NCBI RefSeq assembly: GCF_001542405.1
Contig: NZ_LNCD01000042.1
Location: forward strand, 124,001 to 188,000
Direction: 5' to 3'
Length of the DNA stretch: 64,000 bases
Origin: Rhizobium altiplani
Lineage (GTDB): Bacteria > Pseudomonadota > Alphaproteobacteria > Rhizobiales > Rhizobiaceae
Shown: in pieces, positions 8,542 to 17,699 of the stretch
Position numbering within the stretch: position 1 is the first letter of the stretch
Layout of the letters: the number at the start of each line of letters is the position of its first letter
The notes under the pieces: generated by a model
Databases searched by the model: none
Seen by the model: only the letters and a program-made list of their open reading frames with translations
Told to the model about the DNA's origin: nothing
Position numbers and translations under genes: made by a program

Positions 8542-9563
8542 TGCCGCTCGTCCCCGGCGTAACGTCGTACGGTCTGCTCGATCGCGCCGAAAATCGATGC
8601 ACCGTGCTTGTCCTTCATCTCGATGCGAACCCTGTCGCCGAAGTGCAGGTAAGGCGTTTTGGGGCCTCCGTGCTCAATCGTCTCGATCATTCTGATCTCG
8701 GCGATGCAGGAATAGCCGTCTCCGCCTTCAACGATCGGCTTGCCGGGGCCGCCGTCACGCTTGTTGGAAACCGTGCCTGAACCGATGATCGAGCCTGCCG
8801 CCAGCGGGCGTGTTTTCGCCGCGTGCGAAACGAGCTGTCCGAAGTCGAACGTCATGTCCCTGCCGGCGTTGGCGCGGCCAAACGGAATGCCGTTCATGCT
8901 GACGAGCAATGGAAGATGGACCTTGCCGTCCTTCCAGGCGTCGCCGAGTTCGTCCACTGTTACGGCGACGGGCGAGAAAGACGACGAGGGTTTCGACTGG
9001 AAGAAGCCGAATCCCTTGGCGAGCTCATCGGGAATGAGACCGCGCAGCGACACGTCGTTCACGAGCATCACGAGCCGGATTGCTTCACGTGCCTGCCGAG
9101 ACGTTGCGCCCATCGCGACGTCATCGACGATAACGGCAACCTCGCCTTCCATATCGATGCCGAAACGTTCATCGGCGGCAAGGATCGGGTCGCAAGGGGC
9201 GAGAAAGCTGTCGGAGCCGCCTTGGTACATCAGGGGATCGGTCCAGAATGTCGTCGGCATGTCGGCATTCCGGGCCCTTCGCACCAGCTCGACATGGTTG
9301 ACGTAGGCCGATCCGTCCGCCCACTGGTAGGCTCGTGGCAGTGGGGAATGCACATGGCGCGGATCAAAGGGCTCGGATGGCACTGAGCCGGCTTCGAGGC
9401 TTTCGGCGAGGCGGGTAAGTTTTGGCGCGGTTGCCGGCCAGTCGTCCAGCGCTGCCTGTAGGGTGCGGGCGACCTCGCCCGCATCGGCATACTGTGTCAG
9501 GTCACGGGTGACGACGATCAGCCGGCCGTCGCGCGAACCGTCTTTGAGCGTGGCAAGTTTCAT
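8538..9563 (-). CDS. fahA: Fumarylacetoacetate hydrolase
   Basis: A 341-residue FAH-superfamily enzyme that cleaves fumarylacetoacetate to fumarate and acetoacetate. Metal-site residues are seen around DIEGEVAV-like FGIDMEGEVAVIVDD and in the GSGTVSNK segment. The chosen start is ATG 9563 (MKLATLKDGSRDG), a typical N-terminus of the bacterial family, with a GGAGGATC ribosome site. The frame extends to 9635, but that part is Trp-rich and antisense to hmgA. Middle gene of the homogentisate operon, 20 bp after hmgA. Confidence 0.92.
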   Translation of the reverse strand: MKLATLKDGSRDGRLIVVTRDLTQYADAGEVARTLQAALDDWPATAPKLTRLAESLEAGSVPSEPFDPRHVHSPLPRAYQWADGSAYVNHVELVRRARNADMPTTFWTDPLMYQGGSDSFLAPCDPILAADERFGIDMEGEVAVIVDDVAMGATSRQAREAIRLVMLVNDVSLRGLIPDELAKGFGFFQSKPSSSFSPVAVTVDELGDAWKDGKVHLPLLVSMNGIPFGRANAGRDMTFDFGQLVSHAAKTRPLAAGSIIGSGTVSNKRDGGPGKPIVEGGDGYSCIAEIRMIETIEHGGPKTPYLHFGDRVRIEMKDKHGASIFGAIEQTVRRYAGDERQ

Positions 9564-9583
9564 GTGATCCTCCGCGTTCGAGC

Positions 9584-10942
9584 CTACTTGATGCCAGGCG
9601 TCCCATCGAAGCGGCGCTCCAGACCATCCCAGCAATCAATATAGTCATCCTGCAGCGTCTCCAGTTCTGCGGCGTATCTTGTCAATTGCTGCGGGAAGCG
9701 CGTCTCGAACATGAACGCCATCGTGTGATCGAGCTTGACCGGCTTCAGCTCGGAGTTGGACGCTTTTTCGAAGCCGGAGGCATCCGGCCCATGTGGCAGC
9801 ATCATGTTGTGCAGGCTCATCCCGCCTGGGACGAAGCCCTTTTCCTTGGCGTCGTATTGTCCATGGATCAGCCCCATGAACTCGCTCATGATGTTGCGGT
9901 GATACCAGGGCGGCCGGAACGTGTGCTCGGCAACGAGCCAGCGGGGCGGAAAGATCACGAAGTCGACATTTGCCGTCCCTTCTTCGCCACTCGGCGCTGT
10001 CAGGACCGTGAAAATCGACGGGTCCGGGTGATCGAAGAGAATGGCCCCGACCGGGGAGAAAGTCCTTAGGTCATATTTGAACGGGATGTAGTTTCCGTGC
10101 CAGGCGACGACGTCGAGCGGCGAGTGATCGATCTCGGTCACATAGAACTTGCCGCACCATTTCACATGCACGCGGCACGCTGTCTCCTTGTCCTCGAAGG
10201 CGGCGACCGGCGTCTTGAAGTCGCGGGCGTTCGCCAGGCAGTTGGCGCCGATCGGCCCACGATCCGGCATGGTGAACTTCGCTCCGTAGTTTTCGCAGAT
10301 GTAGCCGCGCCACTCGGGCCCGTCGCCGAGACGCGAAACCTTGAACATCATCCCACGGGGGATGAGGCAGATTTCCGCCGGTTCGAGCTCCATGACGCCC
10401 ATCTCGGTGAAGACGCTGATGGCGCCGAGTTGCGGAACAATGAGCAGTTCCCCGTCGGCATTGAAGAAATAGTCATCCACCATGTCAGCATTGAAGGCAT
10501 AGGCATGCGCGGCCATCCCGACCTGGGTCATGACGTCGCCGGCTGCCGTCATCGTTCGGATTCCGGCAAGAAAGTCGGCGCTTACCATTGGCGCCGGGAT
10601 CGGATCCCAGCGCAATTGACCAAGTGGCAGCGAGTGATCGTCTAGACATGGCGCCGATTTCCAGAAGGGGTAGCTCGCATTGGCGAAGCGGCGCGTGTGG
10701 CGAACGCTTGGCCTGATGCGATAGAGCCAGGAACGCTCGTTTGTTCCTCTCGGGGCCGTGAATGGCGAGCCGGACAGCTGCTCGGCATAAAGGCCATAGC
10801 TGCATTTTTGCGGGCTGTTCTGGCCCTGCGGCAATGCCCCTGGCAGCGCCTCCGTCTCGAAGTCGTTGCCGAACCCCGGCATGTAGGCCAGCTTGCTGGT
10901 CCCCGCCCGCGCACGGGAACCTGGTGCCTCGGTGGTGTCCAT
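9584..10942 (-). CDS. hmgA: Homogentisate 1,2-dioxygenase
   Basis: A 452-residue cupin dioxygenase that opens the ring of homogentisate to maleylacetoacetate with Fe(II) and O2. The iron-binding region is visible as [16 protein letters not shown] followed by [12 protein letters not shown]. The N-terminus ([19 protein letters not shown]) is diagnostic. First gene of hmgA-fahA-maiA on the minus strand, with an operator-like palindrome in the 68-bp gap to the divergent MarR gene. Confidence 0.96.
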   Translation of the reverse strand: MDTTEAPGSRARAGTSKLAYMPGFGNDFETEALPGALPQGQNSPQKCSYGLYAEQLSGSPFTAPRGTNERSWLYRIRPSVRHTRRFANASYPFWKSAPCLDDHSLPLGQLRWDPIPAPMVSADFLAGIRTMTAAGDVMTQVGMAAHAYAFNADMVDDYFFNADGELLIVPQLGAISVFTEMGVMELEPAEICLIPRGMMFKVSRLGDGPEWRGYICENYGAKFTMPDRGPIGANCLANARDFKTPVAAFEDKETACRVHVKWCGKFYVTEIDHSPLDVVAWHGNYIPFKYDLRTFSPVGAILFDHPDPSIFTVLTAPSGEEGTANVDFVIFPPRWLVAEHTFRPPWYHRNIMSEFMGLIHGQYDAKEKGFVPGGMSLHNMMLPHGPDASGFEKASNSELKPVKLDHTMAFMFETRFPQQLTRYAAELETLQDDYIDCWDGLERRFDGTPGIK

Positions 10943-10964
10943 GCTTGCGTCTCCTCCATCTATA

Positions 10965-10997
10965 TAGTTACAAACGTAACCGTCGATTTTGTAACTA
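10965..10997. promoter_or_regulatory. Operator-like nested inverted repeats between hmgA and the MarR gene
   Basis: The arms TAGTTACAAA (10965-10974) and TTTGTAACTA (10988-10997) form a 10-bp inverted repeat spaced by 13 bp. A second inverted repeat GTTAC-AAAC-GTAAC (10967-10980) overlaps the left arm. The site fills the divergent promoter gap 20-45 bp from hmgA and 14 bp from the MarR start. It is therefore the likely operator of the MarR-type homogentisate regulator, acting on both genes. Confidence 0.7.
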
Positions 10998-11010
10998 TCA
11001 AGGAGCAGCC

Positions 11011-11463
11011 ATGGAGAGTGGATTCGAGCTCGACGGCTTCATTCCCTACCGGCTCAATCGGGCGTCGGAGCTCATCAGCCTGTCATTTGCGCGCCAGTAC
11101 AAAGAGGAGTTCGATCTGACCCGGCCCGAATGGCGCACGCTTGCCGCACTCGGCAGTGTCGGCGTGATGACGGCAAAGGACATCGGCGCCCATTCACACA
11201 TGCACAAGACCAAGGTGAGCCGGGCCGTCCATGCGCTTGAGCAGCGCCACTGGCTGAAGAGGATTCAAAGCTATACCGACAGACGTTTCGAGCAGATCGA
11301 ACTGACGGCGCTCGGACGCGAATACTACCGCAAGATCACAGTCCTTGCGCACAAGTACCAGGAGACGGTGCACCTGAAGCTTGGCGAAGAGGCGATCCGC
11401 CACCTCGACCTCGCGCTTTCGGCGATCGAGGCTTCCGCAGGACTGCGGCGGAAATCGAAATGA
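11011..11463 (+). CDS. MarR family regulator of the homogentisate operon
   Basis: A 150-residue winged-helix protein. The DNA-binding region is about 50-110, with [20 protein letters not shown] as recognition helix and [19 protein letters not shown] as wing. The start ATG 11011 follows CAAGGAGCAG, and the upstream frame extension overlaps the operator. It faces away from hmgA, as regulators of HmgR type do in Pseudomonas. Repression relieved by homogentisate is the expected behaviour; the ligand is inferred. Confidence 0.88.
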   Translation: MESGFELDGFIPYRLNRASELISLSFARQYKEEFDLTRPEWRTLAALGSVGVMTAKDIGAHSHMHKTKVSRAVHALEQRHWLKRIQSYTDRRFEQIELTALGREYYRKITVLAHKYQETVHLKLGEEAIRHLDLALSAIEASAGLRRKSK

Positions 11464-11465
11464 AC

Positions 11466-11939
11466 CTATGAACCGCTGAGCGGGTAGCCTTCGAAGTGCT
11501 TCAACGTGTTGAGCACGATCGAGGTTTTCACGTGCTGAACGGATTCGTGCGGCAACAGAACGTCGTTGACGAACCGCGAAAGGCCGGCCAGGCCGCGCGT
11601 CGCGACTTTCAGGTGATAGTCCATCTCGCCCGTCAGCGCATAGGCCTCCAGGACCTCCGGCAGGCCGTTGACCAATTGCTGAAAGCGGCGGGCATTGTCG
11701 CGATTATGGGTTGCCAGCGTGACCGAGATGACGACCAGCAGATTGAGCCCCAGCCTGTCCGGATCGAGATGTGCCTGATAGCCGCGAATGAAGCCCTCTG
11801 CCTCCAACCGCGTTCGTCGTCGCGAGCATTGGGAGGCCGACAGGCTGATGCGTTCGGACAGTTCGATGTTGGTCAACCGCCCGTCTCTTTGAAGTTCGGC
11901 GAGGATCTTCAGATCAAAACCATCCAACTGCTCAGACAT
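11466..11939 (-). CDS. Lrp/AsnC family transcriptional regulator
   Basis: 157 residues: an N-terminal helix-turn-helix (LDGFDLKILAELQRDGRLTN, LSASQCSRRRTRLEAEG) followed by the RAM ligand-binding domain (about 65-155). The start is ATG 11939 (MSEQLDGFD). An upstream extension in frame to 12038 would cross the promoter gap. It is divergent from hppD and ends 2 bp from the convergent MarR gene. It probably responds to an aromatic amino acid or its keto acid and activates hppD; that is inference. Confidence 0.88.
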   Translation of the reverse strand: MSEQLDGFDLKILAELQRDGRLTNIELSERISLSASQCSRRRTRLEAEGFIRGYQAHLDPDRLGLNLLVVISVTLATHNRDNARRFQQLVNGLPEVLEAYALTGEMDYHLKVATRGLAGLSRFVNDVLLPHESVQHVKTSIVLNTLKHFEGYPLSGS

Positions 11940-11998
11940 TGTACGATTGTCCCACCATATGCATGTTCCGTGCGGATATTTCGCTACAAGCCTCCACA

Positions 11999-12015
11999 AT
12001 GCAAGCACATTGCAT
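11999..12015. promoter_or_regulatory. Inverted repeat ATGCAA-N5-TTGCAT upstream of hppD
   Basis: The arms ATGCAA (11999-12004) and TTGCAT (12010-12015) lie in the 127-bp divergent gap between the Lrp/AsnC gene and hppD. A further TTTGCAT half-site follows near 12032. Spacing and position fit an Lrp-type operator controlling hppD. Confidence 0.5.
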
Positions 12016-12066
12016 GGTTCTAGGTCCATAATTTGCATCCAACTGGCTAAGCCTCAGGAGGAACAA

Positions 12067-13176
12067 ATGGGCCCCTATCCGCACGACGCACCGCCGTCTC
12101 AGATCACCGTCGACAATCCTGCCGGCACGGACGGGTTCGAGTTTGTCGAATTCGCACATCCGGCCCCCGAGAAGCTGGCGGAACTGTTCGACCGAATGGG
12201 GTATCGCGCCGTCGCCAAGCACAAGAGCCGGAACATCACGGTCTGGCGTCAGGGCGACATCAACTACATCGTCAATGCCGAGCCGGGCAGCCATGCCATG
12301 CGCTTCGTCGAGGATCATGGGCCCTGCGCGCCGTCGATGGCGTGGCGTGTCGTCGATGCCAGGCATGCCTTCGACCATGCCGTTGCCAGGGGCGCGACAC
12401 CCTATGAGGGCAAGGACAAGACCCTCGACGTGCCAGCGATCGTCGGCATCGGCGGCTCGCTTCTCTACTTCGTGGAGCGCTACGGTGCGAAAGGCTCGGC
12501 TTACGATCTCGAATTCGACTGGATCGGCGAGCGTGATCCGCGGCCCAAGGGCGTCGGCTTCTTCTATCTCGACCACCTGACCCATAACGTCTATCGCGGC
12601 AACATGGACAAGTGGTGGGACTTCTATCGCGAACTCTTCAACTTCAAGCAGATCCACTTCTTCAATATTGACGGCCGGATCACGGGGTTGATGAGCCGTG
12701 CAATCACCTCTCCCTGTGGCAAGATCCGTATTCCTCTGAATGAATCGAAGGACGAGACCAGCCAGATCGAGGAGTATTTGAAGAAGTACAGAGGCGAAGG
12801 CATCCAGCACATTGCCGTCGGAACCGACGCCATCTACGAGGCGACCGACAAGCTTGCCGAAAACGGCCTGCGCTTCATGCCGGGTCCTCCGGAGACCTAC
12901 TACGATATGTCACGCGGGCGCGTTCATGGACATGACGAGCCGATCGAAAGAATGGCCAGGCATGGCATCCTGATCGACGGCGAAGGCGTGCTCGACGGCG
13001 GCAGGACGAAGATCCTGCTGCAGATCTTCTCGAAGACGGTGATTGGTCCGATCTTTTTCGAGTTTATCCAGCGCAAGGGCGACGAAGGTTTCGGAGAAGG
13101 CAATTTCCGGGCACTTTTCGAATCGATCGAAGCCGACCAGATACGCCGCGGTGTCATCAAGCCGGCTGCCGCCTAG
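12067..13176 (+). CDS. hppD: 4-Hydroxyphenylpyruvate dioxygenase
   Basis: A 369-residue Fe(II) dioxygenase that turns 4-hydroxyphenylpyruvate into homogentisate, feeding hmgA-fahA-maiA nearby. The three iron ligands are visible in the C-terminal vicinal-oxygen-chelate domain: His in YLDHLTHNV, His in IQHIAVGTD and Glu in FFEFIQRKGD. The start ATG 12067 follows AGGAGG (12056-12061). The preceding in-frame extension is promoter DNA. Together with hmgA, fahA and maiA this completes tyrosine degradation to fumarate and acetoacetate apart from the aminotransferase. Confidence 0.96.
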   Translation: MGPYPHDAPPSQITVDNPAGTDGFEFVEFAHPAPEKLAELFDRMGYRAVAKHKSRNITVWRQGDINYIVNAEPGSHAMRFVEDHGPCAPSMAWRVVDARHAFDHAVARGATPYEGKDKTLDVPAIVGIGGSLLYFVERYGAKGSAYDLEFDWIGERDPRPKGVGFFYLDHLTHNVYRGNMDKWWDFYRELFNFKQIHFFNIDGRITGLMSRAITSPCGKIRIPLNESKDETSQIEEYLKKYRGEGIQHIAVGTDAIYEATDKLAENGLRFMPGPPETYYDMSRGRVHGHDEPIERMARHGILIDGEGVLDGGRTKILLQIFSKTVIGPIFFEFIQRKGDEGFGEGNFRALFESIEADQIRRGVIKPAAA

Positions 13177-13193
13177 CGGAAATGAACCGCGAA

Positions 13194-14111
13194 CTAGTGG
13201 CCGTCCGGGGCAACAGCCTCCGGCGGCACTGTTTCCAGCAGGTTCTTGCGATGGAAGATGAACAGGCCGGCGACGACGATGATCGTGCCGCCTGAAATCA
13301 CATAGAGATCCGGAACGTCGCCGAAGAACAGATATCCGAGCGCAATCGCCCAGATCAGAAGGCTGTATTGCAGCGGCGCCAGCAGGGATGCCGGGGCGAG
13401 CTTCAGCGAACGCGTGATCAGGAGGTGCGCACAGGACGCAACGACACCGAGGGCGAGCATGCCGGTGAGCTCGACCGGAGTAGTTGGCTGCCAGGCGCCG
13501 ATGGAAAGCACCGCGCCGACGACGAGTGCGGCGACCATCTGCCAGGTAACAAGGGTCGTGTCACTGGTGCTGCGGAGGTATCGGTTGAGCACCAGGGCCA
13601 TTGAAAAGGACAGGCTGCCGACAATGCCGAAAAGCGAGGGCAGCGACAGCATCGCCGAGGACGGACGCAGTGCGATCACCACGCCGCAGAAGCCGACGAA
13701 GACCGCAAGCCAACGGCGCCAGCCAATCCGTTCGTTGAGGAAGAAATGCGAGAGAGCGGCGACATAGATCGGTCCGGCCATGTAGAAGGTCATGACGTCA
13801 GCGAGCGGCAGGTAGGCGACGGCAGCGTAAAACAGGCCGACATCGACTGTTGCGAAGAGCACGCGAAGAAACTGCAGCCCCTTCTGCTCTACCCTGAACA
13901 GTTGGGCTGGGCCCTGCCTGGCAATCAGGGGTCCCAGGATGATGAAGCATCCGAACGAGCGGATCAGCAACACCTGGCCGACAGAGAAGCTTGTCACGAG
14001 CCACTTGCCCATCGCGTCATTGAGCGCGAAGAGAAAGTCCCCGAGAAGCATCAGAACAACGCCCAATAGCACGAAGTTCTTGAGGCCCGTCGCGGTAGGC
14101 TGCGGTTGCAT
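13194..14111 (-). CDS. DMT superfamily exporter (two EamA domains)
   Basis: A 305-residue integral membrane protein with about ten hydrophobic segments arranged as two EamA repeats (about 15-150 and 160-290). The start is ATG 14111 (MQPQPTATGLKN), preceded by AGGAAT; the longer frame to 14279 lies in the neighbouring gene. EamA proteins export amino acids, metabolites or nucleotide derivatives. It follows the hydroxyacid dehydrogenase at the end of the livK-G-F-H-M operon by 88 bp and is convergent with hppD. Substrate unknown. Confidence 0.85.
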   Translation of the reverse strand: MQPQPTATGLKNFVLLGVVLMLLGDFLFALNDAMGKWLVTSFSVGQVLLIRSFGCFIILGPLIARQGPAQLFRVEQKGLQFLRVLFATVDVGLFYAAVAYLPLADVMTFYMAGPIYVAALSHFFLNERIGWRRWLAVFVGFCGVVIALRPSSAMLSLPSLFGIVGSLSFSMALVLNRYLRSTSDTTLVTWQMVAALVVGAVLSIGAWQPTTPVELTGMLALGVVASCAHLLITRSLKLAPASLLAPLQYSLLIWAIALGYLFFGDVPDLYVISGGTIIVVAGLFIFHRKNLLETVPPEAVAPDGH

Positions 14112-14199
14112 GTCGGAATTCCTGTTGCCGGTCGCCGCATCGCCGCGGCAGCCGGGGGCCTCGCGCATATCAGCGGGAGTGTCAAGCCACGGCGGAGGG

Positions 14200-15084
14200 C
14201 TATTCGGTCTTGCCCCGCAGCATTTCGATGATCGCAGAGAAATCGCGCGCGCCATTCCCCTGCTTCTCAAAAAGCGCATAGAGCTGGGAAGCTTCGGCGC
14301 CGAGCGGCGTCGAGGCGCCGGTCGACAGTGCCGCCTCCTGCGACAGGCGCAGGTCCTTCAGCATCAGTGCGGCCGCAAAACCAGGCTTGTAGTCATTGTT
14401 CGCGGGCGATGTCGGAACCGGTCCCGGGACAGGGCAATAGGTGCTGATCGACCAGCATTGTCCCGACGAAGTCGAGGCGACGTCGAACAGCGCCTGATGC
14501 GAAAGACCGAGCTTTTCGCCAAGCGCGAAAGCTTCGCAGACGCCGATCATCGAGATGCCAAGGATCATGTTGTTGCAAATCTTCGCCGCCTGCCCTGCGC
14601 CCGCGTCCCCGCAATGGACGATTTTCCTGCCCATGGCTTCCAGGACCGGCTTTGCCTTCGCGAACGCCTCGTCCGATCCACCGGCCATGAAGGTCAGTGT
14701 GCCAGAAGCTGCCCCGCCCGTGCCGCCGGAAACAGGCGCATCGAGGGAAAGGCAACCGGCATTGCTTGCCATGGCGTGCGCCTGGCGGGCGCTGTCGACG
14801 TCAATCGTGGAACTATCGATGACAAGCGTCCCGGCGGCAATGGAGCGAAGAATGTCCGTCCAGGCGCTAAGCACATGCTTGCCCTGCGGCAGCATCGTCA
14901 CGACGATTTCGGCGTCCGAAACCGCCTGGCTGATATGGCTTGCCGCCTTCACGCCGTGCTCTTCCGCAGCCTGCAGGACGGGGGCCGCGAGGTCAAAACC
15001 GGTGACTTCATGACCAGCCTTGACGAGGTTGGCGGCCATCGGCCCGCCCATGTTGCCAAGCCCGATAAATGCAATCCGTGCCAT
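14200..15084 (-). CDS. 3-Hydroxyisobutyrate dehydrogenase-like NAD-dependent enzyme
   Basis: A 294-residue beta-hydroxyacid dehydrogenase. The N-terminus FIGLGNMGGPMAANL is the Rossmann dinucleotide site. DAPVSGGTGGAASGTLTFM is the family substrate-binding motif and GDAGAGQAAKICNNM contains the catalytic Lys. It may be MmsB of valine catabolism, but its place after a GMC oxidoreductase and a liv-type importer leaves a different 2-hydroxymethyl acid possible. It starts 10 bp after the GMC gene. Confidence 0.88.
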   Translation of the reverse strand: MARIAFIGLGNMGGPMAANLVKAGHEVTGFDLAAPVLQAAEEHGVKAASHISQAVSDAEIVVTMLPQGKHVLSAWTDILRSIAAGTLVIDSSTIDVDSARQAHAMASNAGCLSLDAPVSGGTGGAASGTLTFMAGGSDEAFAKAKPVLEAMGRKIVHCGDAGAGQAAKICNNMILGISMIGVCEAFALGEKLGLSHQALFDVASTSSGQCWSISTYCPVPGPVPTSPANNDYKPGFAAALMLKDLRLSQEAALSTGASTPLGAEASQLYALFEKQGNGARDFSAIIEMLRGKTE

Positions 15085-15093
15085 GCCGTCCTC

Positions 15094-16689
15094 CTATCTG
15101 TTGTCCGCCAGGATCATCGCAGCTGCCTTTTCGGCAATCATGATCGTCGGCGAATTGGTATTGCCCGACGTGATGGCCGGCATCACGGAGGCGTCTGCAA
15201 TCCGGAGCTTCGCCAACGCCCGGAACCTGAGGCGAGGGTCGACGACACTTTCGCGATCGGAACCCATCCGGCATGTTCCGACAGGGTGGAAAATCGTCGT
15301 GCCAATATCCCCGGCTGCCTGCGCCAGTTCCGCGTCCCTTTGGTAATTCGGGCCAGGCCTGAACTCCTCGGGCCGGAACCGCGCAAAGGACGGCTGCGCG
15401 ACGATCTTCCGTGTCATGCGTATCGCGCGAATAGCTATGTCGCGATCTCGTTCGGTCGAGAGATAGTTCGGACTGATCGTCGGCTGGAGAGCAAAATCCG
15501 GGCTCGCCACATGCACCGAACCGCGGCTTTCGGGTCTGAGGTTACAGACGCTCGCGGTGATGGCAGGAAAAGGGTGAACTGGATCGCCGAACTTGTCGAG
15601 CGACACCGGCTGCACATGGTATTGAAGGTCCGGTGTCTCCTTGTCGGGGCCGGAGCGGGTGAAGATGCCAAGCTGGCTTGGCGCCATTGCCATCGGCCCG
15701 GAACGTCTGATCAGATATTCCAGGCCGATCTGAGCCTTGCCGATGAACCTTGTTGCCTTCTCATTCAGCGTCGCAACGCCGGTGACCTTGTAGACCATAC
15801 GAAGCTGCAGGTGGTCCTGAAGGTTCTCGCCGATGCCTTTTACCTCGGCAATGACCTCCACGCCCGCGCGTTTCAGCACCTCGCCTTGGCCCAGACCGGA
15901 CAGCTCCAGGATGTGTGGCGAACCGATCGCGCCCGCCGAAAGGATCGTTTCCCTCGTCGCGTAGGCGCGCTTCGTAGTGCCCGCATGCTGATAATCGACG
16001 CCCGTGACAGCGCCCTCCTCGATGACAAGCCGGCGCACCTGCGCCTTCGTCAGAACCGTCAGATTGCCTCGCCGCATGGCCGGGCGCAGGAAGGCCTTGG
16101 TCGTATTCCAGCGAATGCCGGACCGCTGGTTGACGTCGAAGTAGCCTGATCCCTCGTTGTCGCCGGTGTTGAAGTCGGGCGTTTCCGGAATGCCGGCCTC
16201 CCTGGCGGCGGCCTGGAACGCATCGAGTACCGCCCAGCGAACGCGGGCTTTTTCCACCCGCCACTCGCCGCCTGTTCCATGCATCTCGGTCTCGCCGCGA
16301 TAGTAGTCCTCCGATTTGCGGAAGAACGGAAGCACGTCGTCCCAGCTCCAGCCCGAGCATCCCATCTGCCGCCAGAGATCATAGTCGCGTGCCTGGCCGC
16401 GCATGTAGATCATGCCGTTTATCGAGGATGAGCCGCCGAGCACCTTGCCGCGCGGATAATTGAGGGCGCGCCCGTTCAATCCCTGCTGCGGAACCGTGGT
16501 GAAGCACCAATCGGTGCGCGGGTTGTTGATGCAATAGAGATAGCCGACAGGAATATGGATCCAGTGGTAATTGTCGTTGCCACCGGCCTCCAGCAGCAGA
16601 ACGCGCGTGTTGTGATCTTCGGACAGCCGGTTGGCGAGAACGCAGCCGGCGCTGCCGGCACCAATGATGATGTAGTCGAAGCGATCCAT
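15094..16689 (-). CDS. GMC family oxidoreductase (choline dehydrogenase-like)
   Basis: A 531-residue FAD enzyme. The N-terminal dinucleotide motif is YIIIGAGSAGCVLANRLSED. The GMC signature region is GKVLGGSSSINGMIYMRGQ, and the C-terminus has GTCRMGSD and GNTNSPTIMIAEKAA. It has no signal peptide. Family members oxidise alcohols to aldehydes with electron transfer to quinone or O2. Following the permease genes by 19 bp, it probably oxidises the imported alcohol substrate. Annotated pipelines would call it BetA, but no betaine genes adjoin it. Confidence 0.88.
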   Translation of the reverse strand: MDRFDYIIIGAGSAGCVLANRLSEDHNTRVLLLEAGGNDNYHWIHIPVGYLYCINNPRTDWCFTTVPQQGLNGRALNYPRGKVLGGSSSINGMIYMRGQARDYDLWRQMGCSGWSWDDVLPFFRKSEDYYRGETEMHGTGGEWRVEKARVRWAVLDAFQAAAREAGIPETPDFNTGDNEGSGYFDVNQRSGIRWNTTKAFLRPAMRRGNLTVLTKAQVRRLVIEEGAVTGVDYQHAGTTKRAYATRETILSAGAIGSPHILELSGLGQGEVLKRAGVEVIAEVKGIGENLQDHLQLRMVYKVTGVATLNEKATRFIGKAQIGLEYLIRRSGPMAMAPSQLGIFTRSGPDKETPDLQYHVQPVSLDKFGDPVHPFPAITASVCNLRPESRGSVHVASPDFALQPTISPNYLSTERDRDIAIRAIRMTRKIVAQPSFARFRPEEFRPGPNYQRDAELAQAAGDIGTTIFHPVGTCRMGSDRESVVDPRLRFRALAKLRIADASVMPAITSGNTNSPTIMIAEKAAAMILADNR

Positions 16690-16707
16690 GCAAATACCAC
16701 CCGCAGG

Positions 16708-17697
16708 TTAGCGGCGGTAGACGAAGCCGAGCTTCCGACCGAGACGCGACGCATAAAACTCGCCGATGATGCCGCGGCGGAAGATCAGCACGCATACCAT
16801 GAACACGATGCCCGTGATGATCGTCACCGGGAATTCCGATGTTGCAAGGTAGTTTTCCAGCGTGACGACAAGGCCCGCGCCAAACAGCGGACCGATCAGG
16901 GTACCAATACCGCCAAGCAGGGTCATCAGGATCACCTCGCCCGACATCTGCCAGGCGACATCGGTCAAGGTCGCGAACTGGAAGACGAGGGATTTTACTG
17001 CCCCGGCCAGGCCCGCGAGTGCCGCCGACATCACGAAGGCGCCCAGCTTGTAATGGGCGACGGAATAACCGAGCGATATCGCCCGCTGCTCGTTCTCGCG
17101 GATCGATTTCAGGATCATGCCGAACGGCGAATTGATGAAGCGCCAGATAATCAGGACGCCGACGACGAAGACGGCCAGCACGAAATAATACATGTTGGTC
17201 GAACTATTGAGATCGAGGACGCCGAACAGCTGACCGCGCGGCACGGACTGGATACCGTCCTCGCCATGCGTGAACGCCGCTTGCAGGCAGAAGAAGAAGA
17301 ACATTTGCGAGAGGGCAAGCGTAATCATCGCGAAATAAATACCCTGACGGCGGATCGCGAAGAAACCCATGACGAGGCCGAGGATGGCAGCACCTGCGAC
17401 GCCGACCAGGATGCCGAGTTCCGGCGAAAACCCCCATTCCTTCACGGCATGGGCGGTAAAATAGGCAGCCCCGCCGAAGAAGGTCGCATGACCGAACGAC
17501 AGCAGGCCGGTATAGCCGAGCAGCAGGTTGAAGGCGCAGGCAAACAGCGCAAAGCACAAGAGCTTCATCAGGAAAATCGGGTAGAAGAAGAACGGCGCCA
17601 ACAGCAGGAGCAGCAGGCCGATGATCAGGAATGCCGCCTGTACCGATAGCGCGGTGCGGCTTTTTTCCGGACGGATGGTTTCGGTGATTTCTGTCAT
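16708..17697 (-). CDS. Branched-chain amino acid-type ABC transporter permease (LivM-like)
   Basis: A 329-residue inner-membrane permease of the LivM family with about nine hydrophobic segments. The diagnostic run is NLLLGYTGLLSFGHATFFGG near residues 40-65, and there is a cytoplasmic coupling loop with the LGYSVAHYKLGAF region. It pairs with the LivH-like permease 3 bp upstream in the livK-G-F-H-M order. Confidence 0.92.
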   Translation of the reverse strand: MTEITETIRPEKSRTALSVQAAFLIIGLLLLLLAPFFFYPIFLMKLLCFALFACAFNLLLGYTGLLSFGHATFFGGAAYFTAHAVKEWGFSPELGILVGVAGAAILGLVMGFFAIRRQGIYFAMITLALSQMFFFFCLQAAFTHGEDGIQSVPRGQLFGVLDLNSSTNMYYFVLAVFVVGVLIIWRFINSPFGMILKSIRENEQRAISLGYSVAHYKLGAFVMSAALAGLAGAVKSLVFQFATLTDVAWQMSGEVILMTLLGGIGTLIGPLFGAGLVVTLENYLATSEFPVTIITGIVFMVCVLIFRRGIIGEFYASRLGRKLGFVYRR

Positions 17698-17699
17698 CG

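Noticed and set aside
13939..16149. 736-codon plus-strand frame
   Set aside because: It runs opposite to the hydroxyacid dehydrogenase and GMC genes, both with clear motifs; its protein is composition shadow.
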